From contig NZ_CP018139.1 in assembly GCF_001886615.1 (NCBI RefSeq), positions 1 through 64,000 on the forward strand: 64,000 bases of DNA, in the 5' to 3' direction. Position numbers and translations under genes: made by a program. This document shows positions 1 to 8,951 of the stretch, in pieces (the first letter of the stretch is position 1; each line of letters begins with the position of its first letter). The stretch comes from Halomonas aestuarii. Lineage in GTDB: Bacteria; Pseudomonadota; Gammaproteobacteria; Pseudomonadales; Halomonadaceae. The notes beneath the pieces are model-generated. The model was given only the letters and a program-made list of their open reading frames with translations, was not told the origin of the DNA and did not search any database.

Positions 1-511
1 CCCAGGAAGTGACGTGGAAGCGCCCGTCGATGATCTCGAAGCCCGCCGGCGTCTGCATCCAGCTGTTGGCGGCCAGGATCCAGAACGACGAGATGAAGGT
101 GCCGACCGCCACCATGATGGCGGCGAAGAGATGTACCCCCTGGGGCACCTTGCCCCGGCCGAACAGCAGCACGCCGAGGAAGGCGGCTTCCAGGAAGAAG
201 GCCGTGACCACCTCGTAGCTGAGCACCGGTCCCAGGAAGTTGGAGGTCGCCAGGGCGAAGTTGCTCCAGTTCGTGCCGAACTGGAAGGACATCACGATGC
301 CCGAAACCACCCCCATGCCGAAGACCACGGCGAAGACGCGTGTCCAGAAGACGGCCAGGCGCTCCCAGGCGGGATTCTCGGTGCGATAGAAGAGGCCGTT
401 GAGCACGGCGATATAGGACGCCAGCCCGATGGTGAACACCGGGAAGATGGCGTGGAAGGACACCACGAACGCGAACTGCAGTCGCGATAGCAGCAGGGGA
501 TCCAGTTCCAT
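1..511 (-). CDS. cioA: Cytochrome bd-type (cyanide-insensitive) quinol oxidase subunit I, 3' end cut by window edge
   Basis: Only the first 170 codons are present; the gene runs off the left edge of the window. The start is the ATG at 509-511 (protein begins MELDPLLLSRLQFAFVV). The hydrophobic N-terminus carries SFHAIFPVFTIGLASY, with the conserved heme-ligand His at residue 20, followed by several membrane segments including a GVVSGIVMSFQFGTNW block. These are the family marks of subunit I of cytochrome bd oxidases, which oxidise quinol and reduce O2 in the inner membrane. The wording of the first helix resembles the cyanide-insensitive CIO branch more than E. coli CydA; assigning it to CIO is inference, because the diagnostic Q-loop lies outside the window. 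The partner subunit II gene should follow beyond the left edge. Confidence 0.9.
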   Translation of the reverse strand, partial: MELDPLLLSRLQFAFVVSFHAIFPVFTIGLASYIAVLNGLFYRTENPAWERLAVFWTRVFAVVFGMGVVSGIVMSFQFGTNWSNFALATSNFLGPVLSYEVVTAFFLEAAFLGVLLFGRGKVPQGVHLFAAIMVAVGTFISSFWILAANSWMQTPAGFEIIDGRFHVTSW

Positions 512-778
512 GAAGCACTCCTCGTTACTGCGGGTCGTGAGTACGAGATGCGTCAGGCACTGGACGTGCTCTTGTGCGTGGGGGCTCGGAGGCCCTGCCG
601 CATTCTTGGTTGGCCAGGGAACAACGTAGCGCATTCTGCGTACGTGGGGGCATGCAGCCCAACATAACGGGATCGAATATGCTAATTCCCAGAACCTAGT
701 CCCATCATACGCTTCAGACCTTTGGTCGGGGAGGTGGTTCGGGTCACCCGACTGTGTCGCGTTGTCGCAGCCCAGGGC

Positions 779-1762
779 TCAGGTCGAGGTACCGGCGACC
801 ACCATGCTGACCATGTAGGTGGTGTAGCCGAGGAACATGGCCAGCAGGGCGGCCCCCTCGCTGCGGTTGATGCGACCCTGCCGGCCTCGCCAGCCCATGG
901 CGAAGACCGCCATCATCACGGTCATGGCGGTCATCAGGCTCCAGTCGCGCAGCAGCACCTCACGGCCCGCCTCGATGGGCGCGATCACCGCGGCCAGGCC
1001 CACCACGCCCAGGGTATTGAAGAGGTTGGAGCCCACCACGTTGCCGAGCACCAGGTCGTGCTCCCGACGGCGCAACGCACTGACCGAGGAGGCCAGCTCC
1101 GGCAGCGAGGTGCCCACGGCCACCACCGTCAGGCCGATCACCAGGTCGCTGACGCCGAAGCCCTGGGCGATGGCCACCGCGCCCCACACCAGGATGCGCG
1201 AGCTGACCACCAGCAGCACCAGGCCCACGCCGGTCCAGACGAGCCCGGCCTTCAGCGACATGGGATGCACGCTGAGGCTCTCCTCGGTCTCGGGCCCCAG
1301 GACGTCGGTGCCGTCGCGAAGCCCCAGGAAGATGCTGTAGCCGATGAACACGGCCAGCAGGCCCAGCAGCAGGAGCCCCTCCAGCCGCTCGATCACGCCG
1401 CCCCACAGCAGCAGGGCGGAGCCCAGTGTCACGACGCCCAGCACCGGCAGCTCGCGACGCACCACGCCGGAATTCACGGCCAGCGGGGAGATGAGTGCCA
1501 CCAGGCCCAGGATCAGGCCGATGTTGGCGATGTTGGAGCCATAGGCGTTGCCCAGCGCCAGCCCGGGATTGCCCTGGCTGGCCGCCAGGGCGGATACCAC
1601 CAGCTCCGGGGCCGAGGTACCGAAGCCGATCACCAGCATGCCGATCAGCAGCGGCGACAGGCCCAGCCGGGCTGAGGTCGCCGCCGCCCCGTCGACGAAG
1701 CGTTCGGCGCTCCACACCAGCAGGATCAGGCCTGCCAACACCGCTATCGCGGGCACTATCAT
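779..1762 (-). CDS. yrbG: Calcium/sodium antiporter, YrbG family
   Basis: A 327-residue integral membrane protein built from two inverted repeats. Each repeat carries a signature of the Ca2+/cation antiporter superfamily: GFGTSAPELVVS (about residues 46-57) with GNAYGSNIANIGLILG (71-86), and GTSLPELASS (217-226) with GNVVGSNLFNTLG (240-252). The paired GTS-PE and GSN motifs supply the acidic and Asn residues of the ion site in this family. It should exchange Na+ for Ca2+ across the inner membrane. Length matches YrbG-like proteins (about 325). An SD-like GGAGAC precedes the ATG. It stands alone, between cioA upstream on the same strand and the divergent pqi operon. Confidence 0.93.
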   Translation of the reverse strand: MIVPAIAVLAGLILLVWSAERFVDGAAATSARLGLSPLLIGMLVIGFGTSAPELVVSALAASQGNPGLALGNAYGSNIANIGLILGLVALISPLAVNSGVVRRELPVLGVVTLGSALLLWGGVIERLEGLLLLGLLAVFIGYSIFLGLRDGTDVLGPETEESLSVHPMSLKAGLVWTGVGLVLLVVSSRILVWGAVAIAQGFGVSDLVIGLTVVAVGTSLPELASSVSALRRREHDLVLGNVVGSNLFNTLGVVGLAAVIAPIEAGREVLLRDWSLMTAMTVMMAVFAMGWRGRQGRINRSEGAALLAMFLGYTTYMVSMVVAGTST

Positions 1763-1872
1763 GTCGTCTCCTCGGGAACATTCAGGCCCGCATGTTTGAC
1801 TATGGTGCCCCCCGCGTCAACGTGACACACTGGCTTTCGGCCCAGTCCCGACACGAAGGAGACGACAACGCG

Positions 1873-3222
1873 GTGCCCAGGCCTGCCTTACGCGCCCCCA
1901 TCCTGCCACGGGGAGATCCTCTGGTGGATCGCTCGCCGCCGGAGACGCGCACCTCGCGGCGACGGCTGCGGGCCTGCCATGAATGCGACTGGGTGGTGGC
2001 GCTCCCCCCCTTGCACGCCGGCGAGAAGGCCGAATGCCCCCGCTGCGGCCACGTCCTGGCCAGCCGGCACTATCGCCCGGCCCAGCGCAGCATGGCGCTG
2101 GCGCTGGCGGCGCTGATCGCCCTGGCGCTGGCCGTCTCCTTCCCCTTCATCAGCTTCAGCGTCGGGGGATTCGGCAACCGCATCGAACTCACGCAGACCG
2201 CCACCACCCTGATCGGCTTCCACCAGCCCCTGGTGGCGATCGCGGTCATCCTGACCATCGGGGTGCTGCCCGCCGTCTACCTGGTGGGGGTGGTATGGCT
2301 GCAGGCCGGGCTGCTGCACGATGCCCCGTTGCCGGCCAGCCGCAGCATCGCCCGGTCGCTCGCCCACCTGCACCCCTGGATGATGGCCGACGTTTTCATC
2401 ATCGGGGCCCTGGTGAGCCTCATCAAGATCGCCGGCATGGCCGAGGTCGAGCTGGGCATCTCCTTCTGGGCCTTCTGTGCCTTCGCCCTGCTGCTGCTGT
2501 TCACCACCCAGTCGCTGGACGCCGACTGGATGTGGTTCTCGCTGGCCGGCGAGCCCCTGGCCCCGGAGGGCGCGCGCACCGGCGAGACCGCCTCCTCACA
2601 GGGCCTGGCCGGCTGTGCCACCTGTGGCCTGGTCAACCGCCTGGACGCCGAGGGACACGGCCGCTGCCGGCGCTGCAGCGAGGGCCTGCATGCCCGCAAG
2701 CCCGACAGCCTGCAACGCACCTGGGCGCTGCTGGCGGCCGCCACGGTGATGTACCTGCCGGCCAACCTCTACCCGATCATGACCACCACCAGCCTGGGCC
2801 ATGACTCCCCGTCCACCATCATCGGCGGCGTGGTGCAACTGATCCAGATGGGCTCCTGGCCGGTGGCGTTAGTGATCTTCGTCGCCAGCGTGATCGTGCC
2901 GGTGGGCAAGCTGGTGGCCCTGGCCTGGCTGTGCCTGGTGATGAAGCGCAGCGACGAGCTCAACGCCGCGACCCGCACGCGTCTCTACCGCCTCACCGAA
3001 TTCATCGGCCGCTGGTCGATGGTCGATGTCTTCGTGGTGGCGATCCTGGTGGCCCTGATCCGCGCCGGGGCCCTGATGTCGATCACGCCGGGGCCCGCCT
3101 CCCTGGCCTTCGGGGCCGTGGTGGTCAGCACGATGCTCGCCGCCATGACCTTCGACCCCAGGCTGCTCTGGGACGCACCGCTGCCGCGCGAGGCCCGGCC
3201 CGCACAAGGAAGCCCGCCATGA
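1873..3222 (+). CDS. pqiA: PqiA: inner-membrane partner of the PqiB MCE lipid-transport protein
   Basis: I chose the GTG at 1873 because an AAGGAG lies 11 bases upstream; an in-frame ATG at 1792 has no ribosome binding site. This gives 449 residues against about 417 in E. coli PqiA. Two zinc-ribbon-like modules (CHEC...CPRC near residue 36, and CATC...CRRC near residue 250) each precede a hydrophobic block with several membrane spans, the expected PqiA duplication. The family works with the MCE protein PqiB in moving lipids between inner and outer membranes. The stop overlaps the pqiB start (ATGA at 3219-3222), so the three pqi genes are very likely co-translated. The N-terminal 35 residues before the first ribbon look unstructured. 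Confidence 0.9.
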   Translation: MPRPALRAPILPRGDPLVDRSPPETRTSRRRLRACHECDWVVALPPLHAGEKAECPRCGHVLASRHYRPAQRSMALALAALIALALAVSFPFISFSVGGFGNRIELTQTATTLIGFHQPLVAIAVILTIGVLPAVYLVGVVWLQAGLLHDAPLPASRSIARSLAHLHPWMMADVFIIGALVSLIKIAGMAEVELGISFWAFCAFALLLLFTTQSLDADWMWFSLAGEPLAPEGARTGETASSQGLAGCATCGLVNRLDAEGHGRCRRCSEGLHARKPDSLQRTWALLAAATVMYLPANLYPIMTTTSLGHDSPSTIIGGVVQLIQMGSWPVALVIFVASVIVPVGKLVALAWLCLVMKRSDELNAATRTRLYRLTEFIGRWSMVDVFVVAILVALIRAGALMSITPGPASLAFGAVVVSTMLAAMTFDPRLLWDAPLPREARPAQGSPP

Positions 3223-4907
3223 CCGATACCCCCGACGCGCCCGACCGCGAGCGACATCGCGCCCGGGCCACGCCCCAGGCCCGGCTGTCGCCGATCTGGA
3301 TCGTGCCCATCGTGGCGATCCTGATCGGCGCCTGGCTGGTCTACGACAACTATCGCAGCCGCGGCCCCCAGATCACCCTGGTCACGGACAGCGCGGAGGG
3401 CATCGAGGCGGGCAGCACCCTGATCAAGACCCGCAACGTCGAGGTCGGACGGGTCGAGCGGGTCCACCTCTCGGAGGACCTCTCCCGGGCGGTGATCACG
3501 GCCCGCATGAGCCCCGATACCGACGACATGCTGGTCGAGGACAGCCGCTTCTGGGTGGTCAGGCCACGGATCGGCCGCGAGGGCATCAGCGGACTGGGCA
3601 CGGTGCTCTCGGGCGCCTACATCCAGCTCGAGCCGGGCCAGAGCGAGATCGATGCCCGGGAGTTCGAGGTCAGCGACCAGCCCCCGGTCTCCCCGGCCGG
3701 CACCGAGGGACTGCGCATCAACCTGGTCAGCCAGCTGGGCAACTCGCCGAGCGTGGGCGACCCCGTGACCTACCAGGGCCTCATCGTCGGTCGGGTCGAG
3801 GAGGCCAGCTTCGATGGCGGTACCCGGCGGATGCACCACCGCATCTTCATCGAGAGCCCCTACCACGACCTGGTCACCGACAGCACCCGCTTCTGGGCGG
3901 CCAGCGGCTTCGATCTGCGCCTCGACTCCGAGGGGTTCCGGGTCAACATCGATTCCCTGGAGACCCTGCTGGGCGGCGGGGTCACCTTCGGGGTGCCGGA
4001 GGACCTGCCCCGCGGCCAGCCGGTGGAGGCGGACAGCACCTTCAACCTCTACCCCGACGAGGAGAGCGCTCGCCAGGGCACCTTCAGCCGCTACCTGGAA
4101 TACGTGCTGCTGGTGGAGGACACGGTGCGCGGCCTCTCCCGGGGGGCCCCGGTGGAGTTCCGCGGCGTGCGCGTCGGCACCGTGGCGGCGGTGCCCTGGA
4201 ACTTCACCGCGCCCCAGCCGGACTCCCGCGACAACTTCTCCATTCCGGTGCTGATCCGCATCGAGCCCCAGCGGCTAGGCATCGACGCCGAGGAGCTGGA
4301 CATCGAGGCCTGGCGAGAGCGCTTCCAGCGGCTCTTCGGGCTGGGGCTCAAGGCCTCGCTGAAGAGCGGCAACCTGCTCACCGGGGCGCTGTTCGTCGAT
4401 CTCAACTTCCAGCGCGACGAGGCGGAGGACTACCGCGCGGAGACCTTCGCCGAGCGCACCGTCTTGCCCACCACCTCGAGCGGTTTCGCCCAGATCGAGA
4501 CCCAGGTCACCGCCCTGCTCGACAAGCTCAACGGCCTGGAGATCGAGCCGCTGCTGGAGGGGCTCGACCGCAACCTGGCCGCCTCCCAGGACACGTTCGG
4601 CGAGGTGCAGGCACTCACCGCCAGTGTCCGCGAGCTGGTCGAGGATCCCGGCATGCGCGACCTTCCCGGCAACCTCAATGCCACCCTGGAGGAACTGCGC
4701 GCCACCCTGGAGGGCGTCTCGCCGGAGTCCCGCGCCTACCGCGACGTCACCACGACCCTGCAGCAGCTCGAGCGACTACTGCGGGACCTCCAGCCCACCG
4801 CGCGCACCCTGCGCGACAACCCGAGCGCCCTGCTCTTCGACCGCCTGGATGCCGAGGACCCCCTGCCCAGGGCGCCGACCTCCACCTCGCAAGGAAGCTC
4901 ACCATGA
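3219..4907 (+). CDS. pqiB: PqiB: three-MCE-domain periplasmic lipid-transport protein
   Basis: A 562-residue protein (E. coli PqiB is 546) with a single N-terminal membrane anchor (about residues 23-43, SPIWIVPIVAILIGAWLVY) and the rest periplasmic. Three MCE domains are visible: one beginning RGPQITLVTDSAEGIEAGST, one beginning GLRINLVSQLGNSPSVGD, and one around LLVEDTVRGLSRGAPVEFRG; each has the G-x-V-x-V turn after a hydrophobic strand. The C-terminal 110 residues are predicted helical and correspond to the needle-like extension of PqiB tubes. It should form a periplasm-spanning hydrophobic tunnel between PqiA and the PqiC lipoprotein. The start and stop both overlap the neighbouring genes by four bases. 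Confidence 0.93.
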   Translation: MTDTPDAPDRERHRARATPQARLSPIWIVPIVAILIGAWLVYDNYRSRGPQITLVTDSAEGIEAGSTLIKTRNVEVGRVERVHLSEDLSRAVITARMSPDTDDMLVEDSRFWVVRPRIGREGISGLGTVLSGAYIQLEPGQSEIDAREFEVSDQPPVSPAGTEGLRINLVSQLGNSPSVGDPVTYQGLIVGRVEEASFDGGTRRMHHRIFIESPYHDLVTDSTRFWAASGFDLRLDSEGFRVNIDSLETLLGGGVTFGVPEDLPRGQPVEADSTFNLYPDEESARQGTFSRYLEYVLLVEDTVRGLSRGAPVEFRGVRVGTVAAVPWNFTAPQPDSRDNFSIPVLIRIEPQRLGIDAEELDIEAWRERFQRLFGLGLKASLKSGNLLTGALFVDLNFQRDEAEDYRAETFAERTVLPTTSSGFAQIETQVTALLDKLNGLEIEPLLEGLDRNLAASQDTFGEVQALTASVRELVEDPGMRDLPGNLNATLEELRATLEGVSPESRAYRDVTTTLQQLERLLRDLQPTARTLRDNPSALLFDRLDAEDPLPRAPTSTSQGSSP

Positions 4908-5497
4908 CCGTGATCAAAGGCCTGGGTGCCGTCCTGGCCGTGCTGTGGCTGACCGGCTGCGCCGCCAGCGGCCCGGCGGCTACCCGATACACCCTTCCCG
5001 GGGACGCCATGGAGGCCCCCGACCGCATCGCCGGGGCCGAGGCCGGCCACCGGCTGGTGGTCGCCCAGCCCCGGCTGGCCCGCTTCCTGGAGGTCGAGGG
5101 CCTGGTGCTGCAGCTCGACGACATCACGCTCAACGAGGCAAGCCAGCACCAGTGGGCCGAGCCCCTCGGGCTTCAGCTTGAGCGCGGCCTGCGTGAGCGC
5201 CTGGCCGCTCGCCTGCCGGATACCCGCGTCACGGGCGAGGACGTCGACGGCCGCCGCGACGATGCCGCCACCCTGCGTCTCGAGGTGGACCGCTTCCATG
5301 GCCGTCACGACGGCCAGGCCGTGGTGGGGGGCCAGTGGCAGCTGCGCGACACCGAGGGGTCCCTGCTGGTGCTGTCGCCCTTCGCGATCGAGGTCCCCCT
5401 GGCCGAAGACGGCTATCCCGCCATGGTGCGCGCCCTGGGCCGCGGCTGGGACCGCGTGGCCGACGAGATCGCCGGAGAAATCAAACGGCTGCGTTGA
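4904..5497 (+). CDS. pqiC: PqiC: outer-membrane lipoprotein of the Pqi complex
   Basis: A 197-residue protein starting at the ATGA overlap with pqiB. The N-terminus is a lipoprotein signal with lipobox LTGC (Cys at residue 19), followed by ASGPAATRYTLPG. The F/Y-x-L opening after the lipidated Cys and the overall length fit the ABC-type transport auxiliary lipoprotein family (DUF330) that includes PqiC. The family role is to receive the PqiB tunnel at the inner face of the outer membrane. It ends the operon; a promoter-like element of the next gene begins a few bases after its stop. Confidence 0.88.
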   Translation: MTVIKGLGAVLAVLWLTGCAASGPAATRYTLPGDAMEAPDRIAGAEAGHRLVVAQPRLARFLEVEGLVLQLDDITLNEASQHQWAEPLGLQLERGLRERLAARLPDTRVTGEDVDGRRDDAATLRLEVDRFHGRHDGQAVVGGQWQLRDTEGSLLVLSPFAIEVPLAEDGYPAMVRALGRGWDRVADEIAGEIKRLR

Positions 5498-5508
5498 GCC
5501 ATGGGCTG

Positions 5509-5517
5509 TGGCATAAT
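5509..5517 (+). promoter_or_regulatory. Candidate extended -10 promoter for rhlE
   Basis: TGG-CATAAT at 5509-5517 matches an extended -10 element (TGn plus five of six bases of TATAAT). There is no good -35. It lies just past the pqiC stop and would give a leader of about 115 bases before the rhlE ATG, which is unusually long for a helicase gene and may be structured. Confidence 0.35.
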
Positions 5518-5638
5518 GGCGTCACGCGGCGCTCGTTGGTCCCTCCTGCCGCGCAAGATTCCTTTTCCACGCCTTGGCCAGGGACTGACCGTGTCGCAAC
5601 GCGACATGGCGCGACCGAGGCGTCTCTGCGGAGACCGC

Positions 5639-6946
<1,308 letters not shown>

Positions 6947-6951
6947 CGCCT

Positions 6952-6995
6952 GGCTGGCGGATTGCATCGTGATATGCAAATGTAGTCCGCCAGCC
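6952..6995 (+). terminator. Nested hairpin after rhlE
   Basis: A 10-bp perfect outer stem (GGCTGGCGGA at 6952-6961 with its complement at 6986-6995) encloses a second 6-bp stem (TTGCAT/ATGCAA, 6962-6967 and 6974-6979) with loop CGTGAT. It begins six bases after the rhlE stop. There is no U-run after it, so it may act as a 3'-end stabiliser or processing site as much as a terminator. Confidence 0.5.
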
Positions 6996-7044
6996 GCCGG
7001 GCACCATGCCGCTTTCCCTCCACCATCCAAGGCAGGACAGGTCC

Positions 7045-7545
7045 ATGGATGAACATCATCTGGTCACCGAGTATCGTCGCTGGCTGACCTTCCAGCATCA
7101 GGCGCGGCTCGACCGCGAACACCACGGCGCCCGCCAGCGGCTCGAGGAGTCGAAGGTCTCGGCCACCCGCATGACCGAGGCCTATCGCAGCATGGCCGAG
7201 AAGGGCGCCAGCGAGGGTGCGAGCTATCGCACCCTCTTCCTGCGTGACCACGACGAGACGGCCCTGGCCTGCGAGGGCTGGCTGTTCGTGCGCCGGGTGC
7301 TGGCCGAGGGCGGCTCCACCAGGGTGCGCGCCACCCTGCTGACCACCTTCACCCTCGAGACGGGTCGCATCGAGCCCGGCAGCCAGCCGGCCGAGAAGGT
7401 CACGCTGGAGATCTTCGATCAACTGCGCGTCGATCGGGGCATGAGCAGCGTCGTCCGGGTCGACCGAACCGACGGCAGCCGCGATACCCGCTTCATCACC
7501 CTGCTCGATGCGGTGCGGGGAGACCTGCGCCGCCACATGGCGTGA
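7045..7545 (+). CDS. Hypothetical protein, 166 residues, first of a pair
   Basis: I do not recognise this family. The start is the ATG at 7045 (protein MDEHHLVTEYRRW). The N-terminal 55 residues are strongly charged and probably helical (RLDREHHGARQRLEESK). The rest alternates hydrophobic and charged residues, as in a soluble alpha/beta domain. No signal peptide or membrane segment is visible. The next gene starts eight bases after its stop, so the two are probably one transcription unit. Codon use (strong G/C third positions) matches the neighbours, so this looks native. No function can be assigned from the sequence alone. Confidence 0.75.
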   Translation: MDEHHLVTEYRRWLTFQHQARLDREHHGARQRLEESKVSATRMTEAYRSMAEKGASEGASYRTLFLRDHDETALACEGWLFVRRVLAEGGSTRVRATLLTTFTLETGRIEPGSQPAEKVTLEIFDQLRVDRGMSSVVRVDRTDGSRDTRFITLLDAVRGDLRRHMA

Positions 7546-7552
7546 GGCCGAC

Positions 7553-8056
7553 ATGCTGAAGAGGCTGTTCGGCAAGTCCCCCGTCGAGGTCTGGGTCATC
7601 AAGCAGGTCGACCCGGACCTGATCCATCTCTGTGGCCAGGGGATCCTGGAGAGCCGGGACAAGCGCAGGGCCGTGCTCGACGCCCTGGCACGCGGGGCGT
7701 TCCAGGGCGGCGTGCGCATGGCCGGCAGTGGCCTGGTGCTCAACGCCCGGCTGTTCACGGCCCTGGTGCCGCTGGACGACCTGACCCTGACGGATGACGG
7801 CCAGGCACACTGGCAGGGCCGCCGTTGGCGGGTCAGCCAGGTGCCCCAGCGCTGCTGGAGCTTCGAGGGCTCGCTGGTGGTGAAGGAGGTGAGCCCGGTC
7901 GGGGGCTCGGGTCTGATCAGCGCCGAGGATGTCTCCGGCATCCGGCATCGCGTCGACCGGGACACGCCAGCGGCGCCCGGCCCGGTCACCTTCCGCCCCG
8001 ACAACGAGCTCGAGGCCCACCCGCTGCCCTCCAGGGACCCGAAACCGCGGCGCTGA
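7553..8056 (+). CDS. Hypothetical protein, 167 residues, second of a pair
   Basis: Not recognised. The start is the ATG at 7553 (MLKRLFGKSPVEVW). The protein is soluble-looking, with a basic first ten residues and a Pro/Arg-rich last 30 residues likely to be disordered. A compact beta-rich middle section contains LTLTDDGQAHWQGRRWRVSQ. It follows the 166-residue hypothetical gene by seven bases. The unit stands between rhlE and an ABC exporter; neither neighbour suggests a role. Confidence 0.72.
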   Translation: MLKRLFGKSPVEVWVIKQVDPDLIHLCGQGILESRDKRRAVLDALARGAFQGGVRMAGSGLVLNARLFTALVPLDDLTLTDDGQAHWQGRRWRVSQVPQRCWSFEGSLVVKEVSPVGGSGLISAEDVSGIRHRVDRDTPAAPGPVTFRPDNELEAHPLPSRDPKPRR

Positions 8057-8230
8057 CGCCACCGCCTCCTCCCCGTGCATGGGCGAACCCCGCGGGATCC
8101 CGTGCAAGGGCCCTCTCGACCTTCCGACAGTGCCCGCCTGAGCCTGCGCGAGGGCTTGATCCCGCGCAAGGGAGAGAGGGGAAGGCTCTGCTAGGCTAAG
8201 GCCAGCTTCCCTCCCGTCAGCAGGCCGCCC

Positions 8231-8947
8231 ATGGACCAGAACGCGGACGTCGTCCTCGAGACCCGCGCCCTCACCCGCACCTATCGCATGGGCGAGGTGG
8301 ACATCCACGCCCTGCAGGGGGTCGACCTCACCCTGCGCCGGGGGGAGCTGATCGTGATGCTCGGCGCCTCGGGGTCCGGCAAGTCGACCCTGCTCAACAT
8401 CCTCGGCGGCCTGGATCGCGCCACGTCCGGCACGGTGCGCTACGGGGATCACGACCTGACCCACGCCACGCATCGCCAGCTGACGGCCTACCGGCGCCAC
8501 CACGTAGGCTTCGTGTTCCAGTTCTACAACCTGATCTCGAGCCTCACCGCCCGCGAGAACGTGGCGATCGTCACCGACATCAGTCGTGACCCGCTGACGC
8601 CGGAGGCGGCCCTGTCGATGGTCGGGCTTCAGGACCGGCTCGACCACTTCCCCTCCCAGCTCTCCGGCGGCGAGCAGCAGCGCGTGGCCATCGCCCGGGC
8701 CATCGCCAAGCGGCCTGCCCTGCTGCTCTGCGACGAGCCCACCGGCGCGCTGGACTTCCGCACCGGCATCCGGGTGCTGGAGGTGATCGAGGCCATCAAC
8801 CGCGATACCGATACCACCATGGCGATCATCACCCACAACGCGGTGATCGGTGAGATGGCCGACCGGGTGGTGCACCTCCGAGACGGCCGCGTGGACGGGA
8901 TCACGGTGCCCGAGCGTCGTCTCCGGGCCCGTGAGCTCGAGTGGTGA
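8231..8947 (+). CDS. ABC exporter ATP-binding protein (LolD/MacB type)
   Basis: A 238-residue ATPase with Walker A GASGSGKS (45-52), Q-loop in FVFQFYNL, signature LSGGEQQ (144-150), Walker B LLLCDEP (164-170) and the switch His in IITHN. The FVFQFYNL and DEPTGALD wording is typical of the MacB/LolD/FtsE group, whose transporters work as mechanotransducers with FtsX-type permeases. The next two genes encode such a permease and a membrane fusion protein, so this ATPase should energise a tripartite export or extraction system. The permease start follows four bases after its stop. The substrate is unknown. Confidence 0.93.
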   Translation: MDQNADVVLETRALTRTYRMGEVDIHALQGVDLTLRRGELIVMLGASGSGKSTLLNILGGLDRATSGTVRYGDHDLTHATHRQLTAYRRHHVGFVFQFYNLISSLTARENVAIVTDISRDPLTPEAALSMVGLQDRLDHFPSQLSGGEQQRVAIARAIAKRPALLLCDEPTGALDFRTGIRVLEVIEAINRDTDTTMAIITHNAVIGEMADRVVHLRDGRVDGITVPERRLRARELEW

Positions 8948-8951
8948 TCCG

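Noticed and set aside
512-778. An ANR/FNR box upstream of cioA
   Set aside because: No TTGAT-N4-ATCAA match is visible in the 267-base gap; I see nothing else definite there.
1792-1872. ATG 1792 as the pqiA start
   Set aside because: No ribosome site; GTG 1873 has AAGGAG at suitable spacing and still gives a full-length PqiA.
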